Origin: a virus
DNA length: 41,522 nt
IMG/VR virus record: IMGVR_UViG_3300029327_000053
Coordinates: 1-41,522 of that record
Direction: 5' to 3' (one strand)
Shown: positions 29,262 to 38,312 of the stretch, one piece after another
Numbering within the stretch: position 1 is the stretch's first letter
How the letters are laid out: the number at the start of each line of letters is the position of its first letter
Position numbers and translations under genes: made by a program
Notes under the pieces: generated by a model
Database searches by the model: none
Seen by the model: the letters and a program-made list of their open reading frames with translations, nothing else
What the model was told of the DNA's origin: nothing

Positions 29262-29993
29262 ATGCCCAATATCCTTCCTTTCATTTCCATTGGGGCCAAC
29301 GGGGGCTGGGATCGAAATGGGATCACCCGGATAAACGTTCCCGTTTACGTCGCCAATCTCGCCGATGTTATCAACCTGAACACAGGCGCGATTGCCAAAC
29401 AACTCGGCATTTCATTCCCCTGCATCGGCGCGCCATTCCAGCAGACTGAGGATGGCAATTACATGGTGACCTGCCAATTCGAAGGCCCGGGATCATCGAT
29501 CGGCTCAGATGACAATATTACCTTCGAGCTCGATACGACGATGTCGGAGGACCCCATCGAGTCTCACCCAAACTTCGCGGCGATTGCCGACAAATATGGC
29601 TGGAACGCCACGGAAAAGGCGTTTCAAATCAACATGCCAGGCACCCAGAAAACCACGGTTGCCCTGAAAAACGGCACTTCGCTTGATAAGGCTACCAACC
29701 CTCTTTACGGCGTTCAGAGCTTCCTCGCCTTCGGTTGTGTTTTTCGAAAGACCTACGCGTCGAAAACCATTCCATCGAATATTTTTGAGAGTGTTGGCTC
29801 CATTGTTAGCGCACCGCCTTCAATAGGGCAGTTTGCGCTTCCCACGGCTCCCACAAAACGGAACTGGCTCAAGATGTCACCCAAGTTGCGGCGCCGCGGA
29901 TCGGTGGTCGAGGTCACCGAAGAATGGATGTTGTCGGGGCCCGGCGGCTGGAATGCCGACGTCTATGCGAAAGGCCAGCTCGAGGGAACCTAA
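29262..29993 (+). CDS. Hypothetical distal tail protein
   Basis: A 243-residue, beta-rich protein (ITRINVPVYVANLADVINLNTG; GPGSSIGSDDNITFELDTTM; RRRGSVVEVTEEWMLSGPGGW). It directly follows the tape measure, where distal tail (Dit) or hub proteins are encoded, but no motif confirms it. I chose ATG 29262, with GGGGAGGGA just upstream; TTG 29241 is an in-frame alternative. TTGACA ends 15 nt before the ATG. Confidence 0.65.
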   Translation: MPNILPFISIGANGGWDRNGITRINVPVYVANLADVINLNTGAIAKQLGISFPCIGAPFQQTEDGNYMVTCQFEGPGSSIGSDDNITFELDTTMSEDPIESHPNFAAIADKYGWNATEKAFQINMPGTQKTTVALKNGTSLDKATNPLYGVQSFLAFGCVFRKTYASKTIPSNIFESVGSIVSAPPSIGQFALPTAPTKRNWLKMSPKLRRRGSVVEVTEEWMLSGPGGWNADVYAKGQLEGT

Positions 29994-30566
29994 ATGGACG
30001 ATCTCCCTTCACTCCTGGTCAAGGAAGGCGACGAGCTCACGCCCAAACTTTGGGACGGCCTGGCCCGCGCGGTGCGCAGCGCGCGCATCCTCTTCGGCGA
30101 CGGCATCCGTGGGCGACGGCTCCCGGACGGAACCCTCCTTTCCTGCTCGTACTGGTCCCCGTGGCCGCATCCCTTCAAGGTGGCGATCGCCGGGGCTGAC
30201 GCTACGGTAAGCAAAGGCACCATGGGGGGAACAGAGGTGACCTTGGGCGGCGTTCCCATCAGCGGAACCTCTTCTAAACCCCAGCCAATCCTGGATCTCT
30301 CCTCGCCAAAATACAACGAAGACGGCATGGGCTGGATAGCCATCGAGGTAATGATCGATTCGTCCACCTACAAGCAGACTTCAGCCGAGCTGGTACAAGT
30401 ATCATCGCTTAGCGGCGTCGGGCAATATGCCGCCCGGCATCCCATCGGGCTTCTCGTGAGACAAGACTCCGGCGGTTTCTCCTTTTTCCAGATCGCCTAT
30501 TTCAACCTTCAGCACGTCGCGTATCGGGGCACCGGAGTCACGCGGCATTTCTTCTGGCCCGCATGA
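29994..30566 (+). CDS. Hypothetical tail protein
   Basis: A 190-residue protein starting directly after the previous stop. It is beta-rich with glycine turns (GIRGRRLPDGTLLSCSYWSPW; GGTEVTLGGVPISGT) and a C-terminal aromatic strand (GFSFFQIAYFNLQHVAYRG). It is probably a tail-tip or baseplate part by position only. Its stop overlaps the next start (ATGA). Confidence 0.65.
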   Translation: MDDLPSLLVKEGDELTPKLWDGLARAVRSARILFGDGIRGRRLPDGTLLSCSYWSPWPHPFKVAIAGADATVSKGTMGGTEVTLGGVPISGTSSKPQPILDLSSPKYNEDGMGWIAIEVMIDSSTYKQTSAELVQVSSLSGVGQYAARHPIGLLVRQDSGGFSFFQIAYFNLQHVAYRGTGVTRHFFWPA

Positions 30567-31543
30567 ACCTCTTTCGGCCTCCAGCGGATTTGTGGAATGA
30601 CTGGGTACGCAAAGTGATGAAGGCCCGCGCGCTCCCGGGGTTTGGCGTGCAGACCTTCGTCACGCCCGAGGGTACTATCGTGCGCGCAAACCCAGGCGCA
30701 ACGTTTCTGCACCCGTGGAAAATCACCACCAGTTGGGATACCACCACCGCTGCATGGCAAATGGTCGTACGCCCGGGCTTCGTAGATGGCCTTCCGCCAA
30801 AGATCAATGGGACGTTCATCACGGACGCTGACATGCCTGTCCTCACGGCCTATTGGCGCAACCCGCTGGAAGGGTCCATTGGGGTTTCCGACGATGGAGC
30901 GTTCTACACCGCAACGAGCGAGGGATACCCAAAGTTCTTCGAGACCTTGGGCGTGCGCACGGCGGCCCAGGACAGCCGAAGTGCCACCTATGACCCCAGC
31001 GCCTCCTGGCGCACCCGGGAACTGCGAGCCTGCGACATCATACTATCCACCCCGCGCGTCGGGACGATCGTCGATCTTACCATTTCCTCGTCCGATTCCG
31101 GGAGCACCATCACCGGCGGCACGGCCACGTGGGGCGATACCAGCAACATCGGCAAGGAGTTCAAACTCTACTCGAGCGAAAAATGGACTCAGCAAGCCGA
31201 GCCAACGGCCCTGGAATGGATGCTCGGAACCTACGTCGAGCCTACCGTCGATGAAATCAAGCTCGCCACGGTCTACGCAGTCTCGCCGCCTGATCCCGAG
31301 GATGGAGCGGAACCGGACTCTACCTGGGTTCTCTACACTAAATATTTTGCGTTTTGGAATTTCGTCTACTCGACCCAGCGACCGCGCAACCGAGTTAATT
31401 ACAACAACATCACATTGAAGACCGGAATCCCGCTCGCCGATGAGATCGGCAACGGGATGTTGTCCGTCGACAACGATACCGCCCAGGAAATACAGAACTT
31501 CTACAACGCCACCAGCTTCAAGGGAAAATTTTACAACGCATAA
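30563..31543 (+). CDS. Hypothetical tail-tip protein
   Basis: A 326-residue protein coupled by ATGA. It has many Trp and aromatic residues and Thr/Ser-rich strands (FLHPWKITTSWDTTTAAWQMVVR; VGTIVDLTISSSDSGSTITGG). Segments such as FYTATSEGYPKFFETLGV and YFAFWNFVYSTQRP suggest a beta-sandwich with an exposed aromatic surface. No family is recognised; it is placed among the tail proteins because of its neighbours. The stop overlaps the start of a 58-residue gene (TAATG). Confidence 0.65.
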   Translation: MNLFRPPADLWNDWVRKVMKARALPGFGVQTFVTPEGTIVRANPGATFLHPWKITTSWDTTTAAWQMVVRPGFVDGLPPKINGTFITDADMPVLTAYWRNPLEGSIGVSDDGAFYTATSEGYPKFFETLGVRTAAQDSRSATYDPSASWRTRELRACDIILSTPRVGTIVDLTISSSDSGSTITGGTATWGDTSNIGKEFKLYSSEKWTQQAEPTALEWMLGTYVEPTVDEIKLATVYAVSPPDPEDGAEPDSTWVLYTKYFAFWNFVYSTQRPRNRVNYNNITLKTGIPLADEIGNGMLSVDNDTAQEIQNFYNATSFKGKFYNA

Positions 31544-31719
31544 TGAGTCTCGATACGCTCCAAAACCGCTGGGAAAAAGAGGCGACCGCCAACGCCGCTT
31601 ATGCCGCCGAGGCAATCTTGAACCCGTCATTTCCTTTCACCGTCGTCGCATTCGATCCCGCGGCCTTCGGCCTCAACCTGGATCCTGAAATTGACAGCAC
31701 GGACGGGGCATCGACATGA
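31543..31719 (+). CDS. Small tail-region protein, 58 residues
   Basis: A short protein (MSLDTLQNRWEKEATANAAYA ending EIDSTDGAST) bridging two larger genes, with overlaps at both ends (TAATG and ATGA). It has an acidic helix at the start and a hydrophobic proline-rich centre (NPSFPFTVVAFDPAAFGLNL). It is easily missed because of its length. The end-to-end coupling strongly supports it as a gene. The function is unknown. Confidence 0.65.
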   Translation: MSLDTLQNRWEKEATANAAYAAEAILNPSFPFTVVAFDPAAFGLNLDPEIDSTDGAST

Positions 31720-34088
31720 CACCCAAAATCCCGCTCTATGCCGACGTCCAAAAACGCCAGCTCGCCAGCGCCGATGGAAGCTCGCTAAGCCTGCCTTTGC
31801 TTACCCTTGGCGACACGGTCCTTTTCTCGCTGCACGCCCTCGACCGCAGTTCGTCCAACACCGTCACCGTCGCGGATTTGAACGTTCGGACGCTGCGCGC
31901 CTCAATCGGAACGGTGATGACCGCCCCCGACTCCGGCACGTTCACGCTCGGGTTTGTCAATGGCTCCGAATCCGGCCAGCTCTGCCCCACCTCTACCGTC
32001 GCCGCGCTCAAGACCGCCATCGCCGCGCTTGCGGAATGCGCCCCGGGGGGCAAATACCAGATCCTCGACGCCAAACCGGGTTCGGAAAATGGCTGCTGGA
32101 TTTTGCAATTCAATTTCGCGGGCGAAGTGCCGATCGCCGCCATCACCAACAAGCTTTCGCCGGTCGCCTTCGTTCGCGTGCGGGCCTTCCAGGACAACGA
32201 TACCTGGTTCCACGAGCTGCGGCTCATCAACGCGCCCCTGGTCTTCACCGGGACCCATGAGCGCGTGCTACCCGAGGCCCCGAGCATCCGCCGGATCCGC
32301 GCCGGCGTAGGCGCGCCACCCGAGGACTCCGACGGCGGCCAGAATGAAATCCAGGCCATCAAAGTTCCCGAGGAATTTTCCGGTACCTATTACGTTCAAT
32401 TCGGGTTCAAACGCTCGACACTCCTGGGTACCCAGGCGACCACCGACGACATCGCGACGGCGCTCAATGGCATGTACAGTGACGGCGCCACCCGGTTCTC
32501 GGTCACCAACCCTGAGGACAACAACGCCTATGTCGAATTCATCGGCAAGCTGGCCAAAGCGCCCCAGGAGCTGATGACGATCTCCGTGCAATCGTTCTCC
32601 CAGGGCGAGATCCAGTTCACGCTGGATCTCAACAATGCGCGCCTGGCCGATACCCTGCGCAATCAAGCCCAGGTCGCGTTAAAATTCGAGGTCGAGGCCG
32701 AGGTGGTCGACAACGCCGACGAAATTTCGGACGCAACCATAACGGGCCGCATCATCACGCTATTCTCAGCGGACGTCACCATCGCCCGGGAGCAGATCTG
32801 GGAGGAGTTGAACACCGTTCCCGACATCAACTGGGAGAACCCGCCTCAGCCGAAAGACTACATCCCCTTTACCCGCGATCAGATTTTCCAGGGTCTCATG
32901 AATTACATCGCGGTCCTGGGCGACGGGGTCAACCGCTCGTTTGTTTTAAACCACAATCTCGGTTCCGACGCGCTCGCCGTTTCGCTGCGCCAGAATGCCT
33001 CCGGTGGCCGCCTGCTCAACCTCGACGAATATACTGTTACCTTCCCCACCGCCAATCAGGCGGAAATCACGCTGCCAGCTACGGCCGATATCCCCGCGCA
33101 AAACTCGCTCGCGGTCCTCTTAATAAGCCCGTTCACCGTCAACGCTTTCAAGGCCCACACGCAAACCATCGCGTCAATCGAGGGTCTGGAGGATCGTCTC
33201 CAGGCGCTGGAAAACCGCGTGACGACCCTTGAGTCCTATATTCCTACAGCCACGATCGCATCTTCCTCTTCCGAGACTTCGCTGAACATTGGCATCCCGG
33301 CAAAATCCGAGGTGCTCTTCTACAACCCCACGAAGCTCGACCTCACCGCGCTCCCCATCCGGCCGCCGCTGCTTTTGCCCGCGATCAGCGCTGCCGCCGC
33401 TACGGCGCTTCCGACCTCGCTCACCGACGCCACCGGGATGGATACCGTATGGCTATCCGAAGCGCGCCGGCTTATTCCCGGATTCGGTCGCATCCCGGCC
33501 TCCTACGTCGAGGCGAACGGCTATATCGGCAACGATGGGCGCATCCTCTACCCCGTCAACAAAGACGCGGCAAATGACAATACGTACTATCCCGCCGCAT
33601 TTGAGCGCACCCTCTTCGAATTCCAGATCGACGAATACCAACTCCTTCCGGGCAAAACCCTCACCGTCCAATTCGGCCTGGCGCTGCAACTCCTCAGGGC
33701 GAGCTGCGAAGCCCAGTGGGTCCTGGTGATCGAGCACGGGGTTCCCGTGGACCAGGCGACCCCTGCAACCCAGGGAGCTAACCTCCAGTCGATTGCCTGG
33801 GCGAATAAACCGCTCCTCACCCAGCGGCTCTTCGTCACGCCGCTGCAGATGATCCACTCCTTCGGGTGCAACGTTTACCGGTCGGCCAGCGGGCTCACGG
33901 CAAACAAGATCAGCTACGGTGCATCGAGCGTAGCCGATTCCGTCCCCGCCTCGCCTAACTTCATCTTGCGGGCTCGGCTCATCCAGTTCGACACGCGTAA
34001 CAACGTCCACAACGCCATGGGCTGGCTATATTACGCGGTAGGAGACACCACAAAGACGACCGGCGACGCCACGGCAACCATCGCGTAA
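31716..34088 (+). CDS. Large tail/baseplate protein with coiled coil
   Basis: A 790-residue protein starting at an ATGA junction. The first 330 residues are beta-rich modules (DSGTFTLGFVNGSESGQLCP; EFSGTYYVQFGFKRSTLLGTQATTDDIATALNGMYSDG, repeated in style). Residues 385-470 include INWENPPQPKDYIPFTRDQIFQGLMNYI. A coiled coil (IASIEGLEDRLQALENRVTTLESYI) near 485-510 should trimerise the protein, and about 280 residues of beta-rich C-terminus follow (up to GDATATIA). Size and design fit a central fibre or baseplate protein. Confidence 0.7.
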   Translation: MTPKIPLYADVQKRQLASADGSSLSLPLLTLGDTVLFSLHALDRSSSNTVTVADLNVRTLRASIGTVMTAPDSGTFTLGFVNGSESGQLCPTSTVAALKTAIAALAECAPGGKYQILDAKPGSENGCWILQFNFAGEVPIAAITNKLSPVAFVRVRAFQDNDTWFHELRLINAPLVFTGTHERVLPEAPSIRRIRAGVGAPPEDSDGGQNEIQAIKVPEEFSGTYYVQFGFKRSTLLGTQATTDDIATALNGMYSDGATRFSVTNPEDNNAYVEFIGKLAKAPQELMTISVQSFSQGEIQFTLDLNNARLADTLRNQAQVALKFEVEAEVVDNADEISDATITGRIITLFSADVTIAREQIWEELNTVPDINWENPPQPKDYIPFTRDQIFQGLMNYIAVLGDGVNRSFVLNHNLGSDALAVSLRQNASGGRLLNLDEYTVTFPTANQAEITLPATADIPAQNSLAVLLISPFTVNAFKAHTQTIASIEGLEDRLQALENRVTTLESYIPTATIASSSSETSLNIGIPAKSEVLFYNPTKLDLTALPIRPPLLLPAISAAAATALPTSLTDATGMDTVWLSEARRLIPGFGRIPASYVEANGYIGNDGRILYPVNKDAANDNTYYPAAFERTLFEFQIDEYQLLPGKTLTVQFGLALQLLRASCEAQWVLVIEHGVPVDQATPATQGANLQSIAWANKPLLTQRLFVTPLQMIHSFGCNVYRSASGLTANKISYGASSVADSVPASPNFILRARLIQFDTRNNVHNAMGWLYYAVGDTTKTTGDATATIA

Positions 34089-34091
34089 CCT

Positions 34092-35948
34092 ATGAATATT
34101 AACGTCACCAAAGGGGTTTCTTACAACAACGTGATTCCTCCGGAGGATTCCGTTCATCAGTGCGTCTCCTATACAGGCGAGCTTCCGCCCGGAATGAGTC
34201 TTTCGTTTTCATTGTGGAATGCCGTGCTCTCGGGCACACCGACCACGGAAGGAGGAGGTGTTTATAGTTTTCTCATCCACGAGGCGACCACCGATACTAG
34301 CAAAGCGGAGGGCACTATTCCCGTTACCGTCACCGTCAACGACCCGTCCAAGCTACAGCCTCCGGTGATTTCATGCTTAGGAGCAGCGTCAAACTCCAAC
34401 GGGGGAACCTATTCGGCTCCCGCCGGAGCAATTAATCTGTCGTTTACTGTTACCAATCAGGATGCGTACGGTTCATGGGGCTATTCGCTTCCATCTGGGA
34501 TTAATCCTGGAACCAATAACGGTCCCTCCGCACCATTCCCGGTAGGGGGTACCCTGACAGCGGGCATATACAATCTGGTTGTAACCTATTACAACCATGC
34601 CTTCTCAAACGGGACCGTCCAATCGGCTGCGTATAATCTTACCCTGACGGTTACGCCTGCCTTACCGGTTATCACGCTGTCCTCCAACGCCACAACCTCC
34701 GGCTATGTTGGAAAATCAATTTCGGCGCAATGCTCGGTGCAGACCAACGCGGGCACCGTTACCTGGAGCGCCATCAATCTTCCCCCCGGGCTGAGCATCA
34801 ACTCCGCTAGCGGGTTGATTACCGGGACGCCGGCGACGGCCGGGCTCTACGCCACAAAGGTCACGGCTACCAATGCCACGGGCTCGGGCACGATGGAGGT
34901 TGATTTCGTCATCACCGCCGCCACCGGCGCACCTGTCATTTCATGCGTGGGAGCCACCGCAACGGAAAATGGGGGCACGCTCACCACGACTGCCGGAACC
35001 ATAAACCTCCAGTTTTTAGCTACCAACGGGGGCGCGAGTTGGTCCGGATCATTTCCGACCGGCCTTTCGATAAACGCCAATTATGGGGCCGTGAGCGGCA
35101 GCCTCGCCGTGGGCAGCTATACAATCCTCGCCACCTGCACCAACACTACCTACTCGGGCGGCACGACGCAGAACGCGCAGTATCTGCTCTCCCTGACGGT
35201 TTCCCCCGCCGTTCCCGTTATTTCGCTGGCAGATTCATCGAGTCTAAACGTCACCGCGGGCACGGCCGTTTCCGCCCAGTTTTCGATCCAATCCACCGCG
35301 GGAACCGTCACATGGAGCGCCACAAGCCTTCCCGTGGGCTGCACCATCAACCCCACAACGGGGCGCGTCAGCGGAACGCCAACCGTTTCCGGAACCTTCA
35401 ACACTGTCATCACCGCCACCAATTCCGCTGGATCATCCACGTTCAACGCCTCGTTTGTAGTCGCCTCCACGAGCACCTCCGTTTCGGCTCCCTACCAATT
35501 CCTGCTGGACGATCCGACACTTACCAGCGTGCTCGTCGAAACGCAGACCGGCGCCGTCACCTTCGGGCGCTCCCGTCCCTATAAGGCTGGAGACAAGGCT
35601 CTCCTGGCCGTGGTGTTTTTGCAGGCAGGCGTCACGATCGCGCCTCCCGAAAAGGTCGGAATCTCCGTTTTGGCAAATAACCAATTCGGCACCGATCCAA
35701 TCCTCACCCCGGACGCACCGCAATTCAAAGCCGCCGCCAACGATCAACCGGCCTACCTGCTGATCGGCATCAATCTTGATTCAGATGCCCTAATGGCCGA
35801 GCTGCAAAGCCTCATCGATGCCGGCGGTTCCGCCGTCACGCTTACCGTCATGTCCGACCTGCGCTGGAAAAACTCCGACGGCGTGCAGATCACCACCGAC
35901 ACCTTCACCTTCGCGGTCCAGCCGGCCGTGACAGCCCAGCAGCCTTGA
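34092..35948 (+). CDS. Tail protein with repeated Ig-like (He_PIG) modules
   Basis: A 618-residue protein. Two kinds of module alternate. A1 (about 91-190) and A2 (281-372) share ISC-x-GA, NGG and A-x-x-INL-x-F, with TN. B1 (191-280) and B2 (373-460) share a PVI-S/T-L start, AGTVTWSA, LP-x-G and SGTP/TGTP. The B unit has the LPPGL-SINSASG-ITGTP signature of putative Ig (He_PIG) domains. Such Ig-like folds on tails weakly bind cell-surface sugars. An N-terminal part and a 158-residue C-terminal domain (SVSAPYQFLLDDPTLTS) flank them. The stop is inside a TTGACA box. Confidence 0.75.
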   Translation: MNINVTKGVSYNNVIPPEDSVHQCVSYTGELPPGMSLSFSLWNAVLSGTPTTEGGGVYSFLIHEATTDTSKAEGTIPVTVTVNDPSKLQPPVISCLGAASNSNGGTYSAPAGAINLSFTVTNQDAYGSWGYSLPSGINPGTNNGPSAPFPVGGTLTAGIYNLVVTYYNHAFSNGTVQSAAYNLTLTVTPALPVITLSSNATTSGYVGKSISAQCSVQTNAGTVTWSAINLPPGLSINSASGLITGTPATAGLYATKVTATNATGSGTMEVDFVITAATGAPVISCVGATATENGGTLTTTAGTINLQFLATNGGASWSGSFPTGLSINANYGAVSGSLAVGSYTILATCTNTTYSGGTTQNAQYLLSLTVSPAVPVISLADSSSLNVTAGTAVSAQFSIQSTAGTVTWSATSLPVGCTINPTTGRVSGTPTVSGTFNTVITATNSAGSSTFNASFVVASTSTSVSAPYQFLLDDPTLTSVLVETQTGAVTFGRSRPYKAGDKALLAVVFLQAGVTIAPPEKVGISVLANNQFGTDPILTPDAPQFKAAANDQPAYLLIGINLDSDALMAELQSLIDAGGSAVTLTVMSDLRWKNSDGVQITTDTFTFAVQPAVTAQQP

Positions 35949-35964
35949 CAGTCGCCCCTGAATT

Positions 35965-36819
35965 ATGCGGATCCTCGTAAATCTCGACACGCACGAAGTC
36001 ACGACGACGCCCTCCACCTTAAAATTCAAGGGGGCGTCATTCGAGCCCGTGCAGATTGGATTTTCCAATACGGGCGGCTCTCCACTGCTCATTTCAACCC
36101 TGGAAATCGAGTTTGCCATCACCAGCTCCGGAACAGCCCTGGCGTATACCAACACCTTTTCGCCCGGTTCCAGCAATTACTACGCGGGGTTTTTGGATTG
36201 CTCCGGAAACTCGCTCGTCACCCTCCTGGCTGCGACCAACGGCAGTCCGAGCAAACTCAGCGCCGAGGTCGCCTGGATTATCGAGGGCAGGCAATTCCGC
36301 AGCCAGACGTTTTCCGTCACCGTCGAAAAAGCGGAGATCCCCGACGGCGTAGCCTCCTCGGCCGATCCGTCCCTCTACCCGCCAGCCGCGGATCTTTACC
36401 GCAAGAGCGTCGACGTCGCTAGCCAGGCCGAGGCCAATGCCGGTACGGATGGACTCAAGCTTATCACGCCAGCGACGCTCGCCGGGGCGATCAAGGCGGC
36501 CATCCTGGGTCTCGTCAACGGCGCTCCAGCGCAGCTCGACACCCTCAAGGAAATCGCCGACCAGCTCACCAGCGACGAAAGTATCGCCGCCGCGCTTACG
36601 GCTTCCCTGTCAGCTAAGGCCCCACTGGACAGCGCAGCGCTCACCGGAACGCCGACGGCACCGACAGCGGCTCTAGGCACCAATTCAACCCAGCTCGCCA
36701 CCACCGCCTTTGTTTCGGCGGCCGTAACCGCCGTGGCTCAAACCGGTTTGACCGCTGACTACGCCGACGGTGACAGAACCCTCCATTTCGAAAACGGCAT
36801 CCTCAAATCCTACGAATGA
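35965..36819 (+). CDS. Tail fibre protein
   Basis: A 284-residue protein. The N-terminal 130 residues are beta-rich. Residues 145-280 have fibre-like repeats: ALTGTPTAPTAALGTNSTQLATTAF is a classical phage tail fibre motif, and SLSAKAPLDSAALTG precedes it. A helical segment with repeated Ala and Ser (LKEIADQLTSDESIAAALTAS) lies before it. The protein would trimerise and help bind the host. It starts 14 nt after a TTGACA box without a ribosome site, and its stop overlaps the next start (ATGA). Confidence 0.8.
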   Translation: MRILVNLDTHEVTTTPSTLKFKGASFEPVQIGFSNTGGSPLLISTLEIEFAITSSGTALAYTNTFSPGSSNYYAGFLDCSGNSLVTLLAATNGSPSKLSAEVAWIIEGRQFRSQTFSVTVEKAEIPDGVASSADPSLYPPAADLYRKSVDVASQAEANAGTDGLKLITPATLAGAIKAAILGLVNGAPAQLDTLKEIADQLTSDESIAAALTASLSAKAPLDSAALTGTPTAPTAALGTNSTQLATTAFVSAAVTAVAQTGLTADYADGDRTLHFENGILKSYE

Positions 36820-38021
36820 AACCGCATCTCTTAGCCATCCTCCTCCTTCTGCCAGTATTGGTTTTTGGGGCACCCCTCACGATCAATACCAATTCGATCA
36901 CGAGCGCCACGAGCGCAGTCTCCTGGTTGTCGTTTACCCGCAACGGCAATATGATCACCCTTTCGGCAATCGACGTTCCCTATTCCCAAAGTGCGGGCAC
37001 CGCCGCCATGCTCTCAGGGACCATCACGTCGGCCCAGGTCACTGGCCTTGCACCAGTGGCCTACACGGGCGCATACAGCGCGCTCACCGGGCTGCCTACG
37101 ATCCCGACCAATACCAATCAGCTAACCAACGGCTCCGGGTATATTTCCTCTTCTGGTACAGCATCGACGATTTCCGGGACTATTCCACTCCAGAAGGTTT
37201 CTGGAGCACTGGCGGCCAACGGTGGCACGGCAACAGGCTTGACTCTTACCGGCGTCACTAACGCCAGCGGGACAATATCGGGCAACTATATCCGCAGCGG
37301 CACAACCACGGCCGGCGTCTATCAAGGGCCCGTGATCAACTCCCCTACGGGCATCACTGCGTCTGACGTAGGAGCCTACAGCTCCGGATCGTCGGATTTG
37401 CGGTACGGTTATCCACAGTTATCCACAACCAACTCTATCATTGGCGGCTACAAAAACGTGGTGCAATACTGGTTCCGGGGGGCGCAAGCACTTACCTGTG
37501 GTACGACTTATATTATCAACCCCGGATCATGGTCTATGGTCAACAATCCTACCGGGTTTTTCCGTTTCGGCGCTATTTCGTCCACATATGCGACGTTCAG
37601 TGCAATGGGATACGTTGGTTATTATGCTAACTCGCTAGGGTTAGACACTGGCAATGTTGTGTTTTGTTCCAGTAATAATTACTACAACCTGAGCGGCAGC
37701 CTCACCGTGAATGCTGGTGACGTAATTACAGGCAACGTTACAGGTGGCAGGGTCGTCATAGCTGCCGCTGGCACTGGGTTAGGCGCAATATCCACCATGT
37801 CCACGGGATCAACGGGCGCTATATTGTCATCTGCGGACACCAACGTACTACTTAATGGCACCTCCACGGGTCTATCGGTTTCGTCATCCCGGTTTGGGCA
37901 GGTATCTACGTCCAAAGTTCTGATTTGGATGGATACGACCAATGGCTATTGGCGACTGTTGGTGACAGGTACAACCAACCTAGTGAGGTCGCAATGGGAG
38001 TTTGTAACAGACGGCCTTTAA
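36816..38021 (+). CDS. Tail fibre with N-terminal signal-like peptide
   Basis: A 401-residue protein. The N-terminus (MKPHLLAILLLLPVLVFG, then APL) is a clear Sec signal in look: basic start, hydrophobic core and small residues. The body has fibre repeats (YSALTGLPTIPTNTNQLTNGSGY) and many Gly/Ser/Thr turns. The C-terminal half (from about residue 200, 37415 on) is AT-richer and full of Tyr and Asn, like a receptor-binding tip that changes by exchange. The signal peptide is unusual for a protein assembled in the cytoplasm. It could be a moron or a hydrophobic trimerisation segment instead. Confidence 0.72.
   Translation: MKPHLLAILLLLPVLVFGAPLTINTNSITSATSAVSWLSFTRNGNMITLSAIDVPYSQSAGTAAMLSGTITSAQVTGLAPVAYTGAYSALTGLPTIPTNTNQLTNGSGYISSSGTASTISGTIPLQKVSGALAANGGTATGLTLTGVTNASGTISGNYIRSGTTTAGVYQGPVINSPTGITASDVGAYSSGSSDLRYGYPQLSTTNSIIGGYKNVVQYWFRGAQALTCGTTYIINPGSWSMVNNPTGFFRFGAISSTYATFSAMGYVGYYANSLGLDTGNVVFCSSNNYYNLSGSLTVNAGDVITGNVTGGRVVIAAAGTGLGAISTMSTGSTGAILSSADTNVLLNGTSTGLSVSSSRFGQVSTSKVLIWMDTTNGYWRLLVTGTTNLVRSQWEFVTDGL
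37409..37427 (+). other. Two tandem perfect DnaA boxes
   Basis: TTATCCACA occurs at 37409-37417 and 37419-37427, 10 bp apart and in the same orientation. This is the full R1-type DnaA-box consensus. They lie inside the tail fibre gene (encoding YPQLST). They may be a DnaA-titration site or part of a replication origin, or a chance in this AT-richer part. Confidence 0.45.
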
Positions 38022-38032
38022 CCAATAAAATT

Positions 38033-38293
38033 ATGAAATATTTACAGATTGACGCCTACGGGGTTGCAACGGAGGTCACTAGCGACACGCCTGGTGCATA
38101 CCCATTTGAGGATGCGGATGCCGACGCGCGAGTCGCCGCGAATTATAAAATCGAACGCCGGAACGCATACCCCCCTCTCGGAGATCAGCTTGATGCGTTG
38201 TGGCACGCAATGGACGGCGGCGCGCTGGCTAAGGTCGAACCTTTTTATTCGGAAATTTTGGCTGTTAAGAACAGGTATCCGAAGCCGGAATAA
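38033..38293 (+). CDS. Hypothetical phage protein (fibre-region type)
   Basis: An 86-residue protein from ATG 38033. The C-terminal half (RNAYPPLGDQLDALWHAMDGG ... FYSEILAVKNRYPKP) matches a short phage protein type found beside tail fibre genes: YPxxGDQLDxLWK with a terminal VKxxYPKP. The role is not established; assembly of fibres is a guess. A leader of CCAATAAAATT without a ribosome site precedes it. Confidence 0.7.
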   Translation: MKYLQIDAYGVATEVTSDTPGAYPFEDADADARVAANYKIERRNAYPPLGDQLDALWHAMDGGALAKVEPFYSEILAVKNRYPKPE

Positions 38294-38312
38294 TTGACAG
38301 CCCGCCGGAACC

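Noticed and set aside
14868-38299. TTGACA boxes as ordinary sigma70 promoters
   Set aside because: A -10 element at 16-18 bases would fall at or past the start codon, and none is seen there. The boxes are kept as an unexplained motif.
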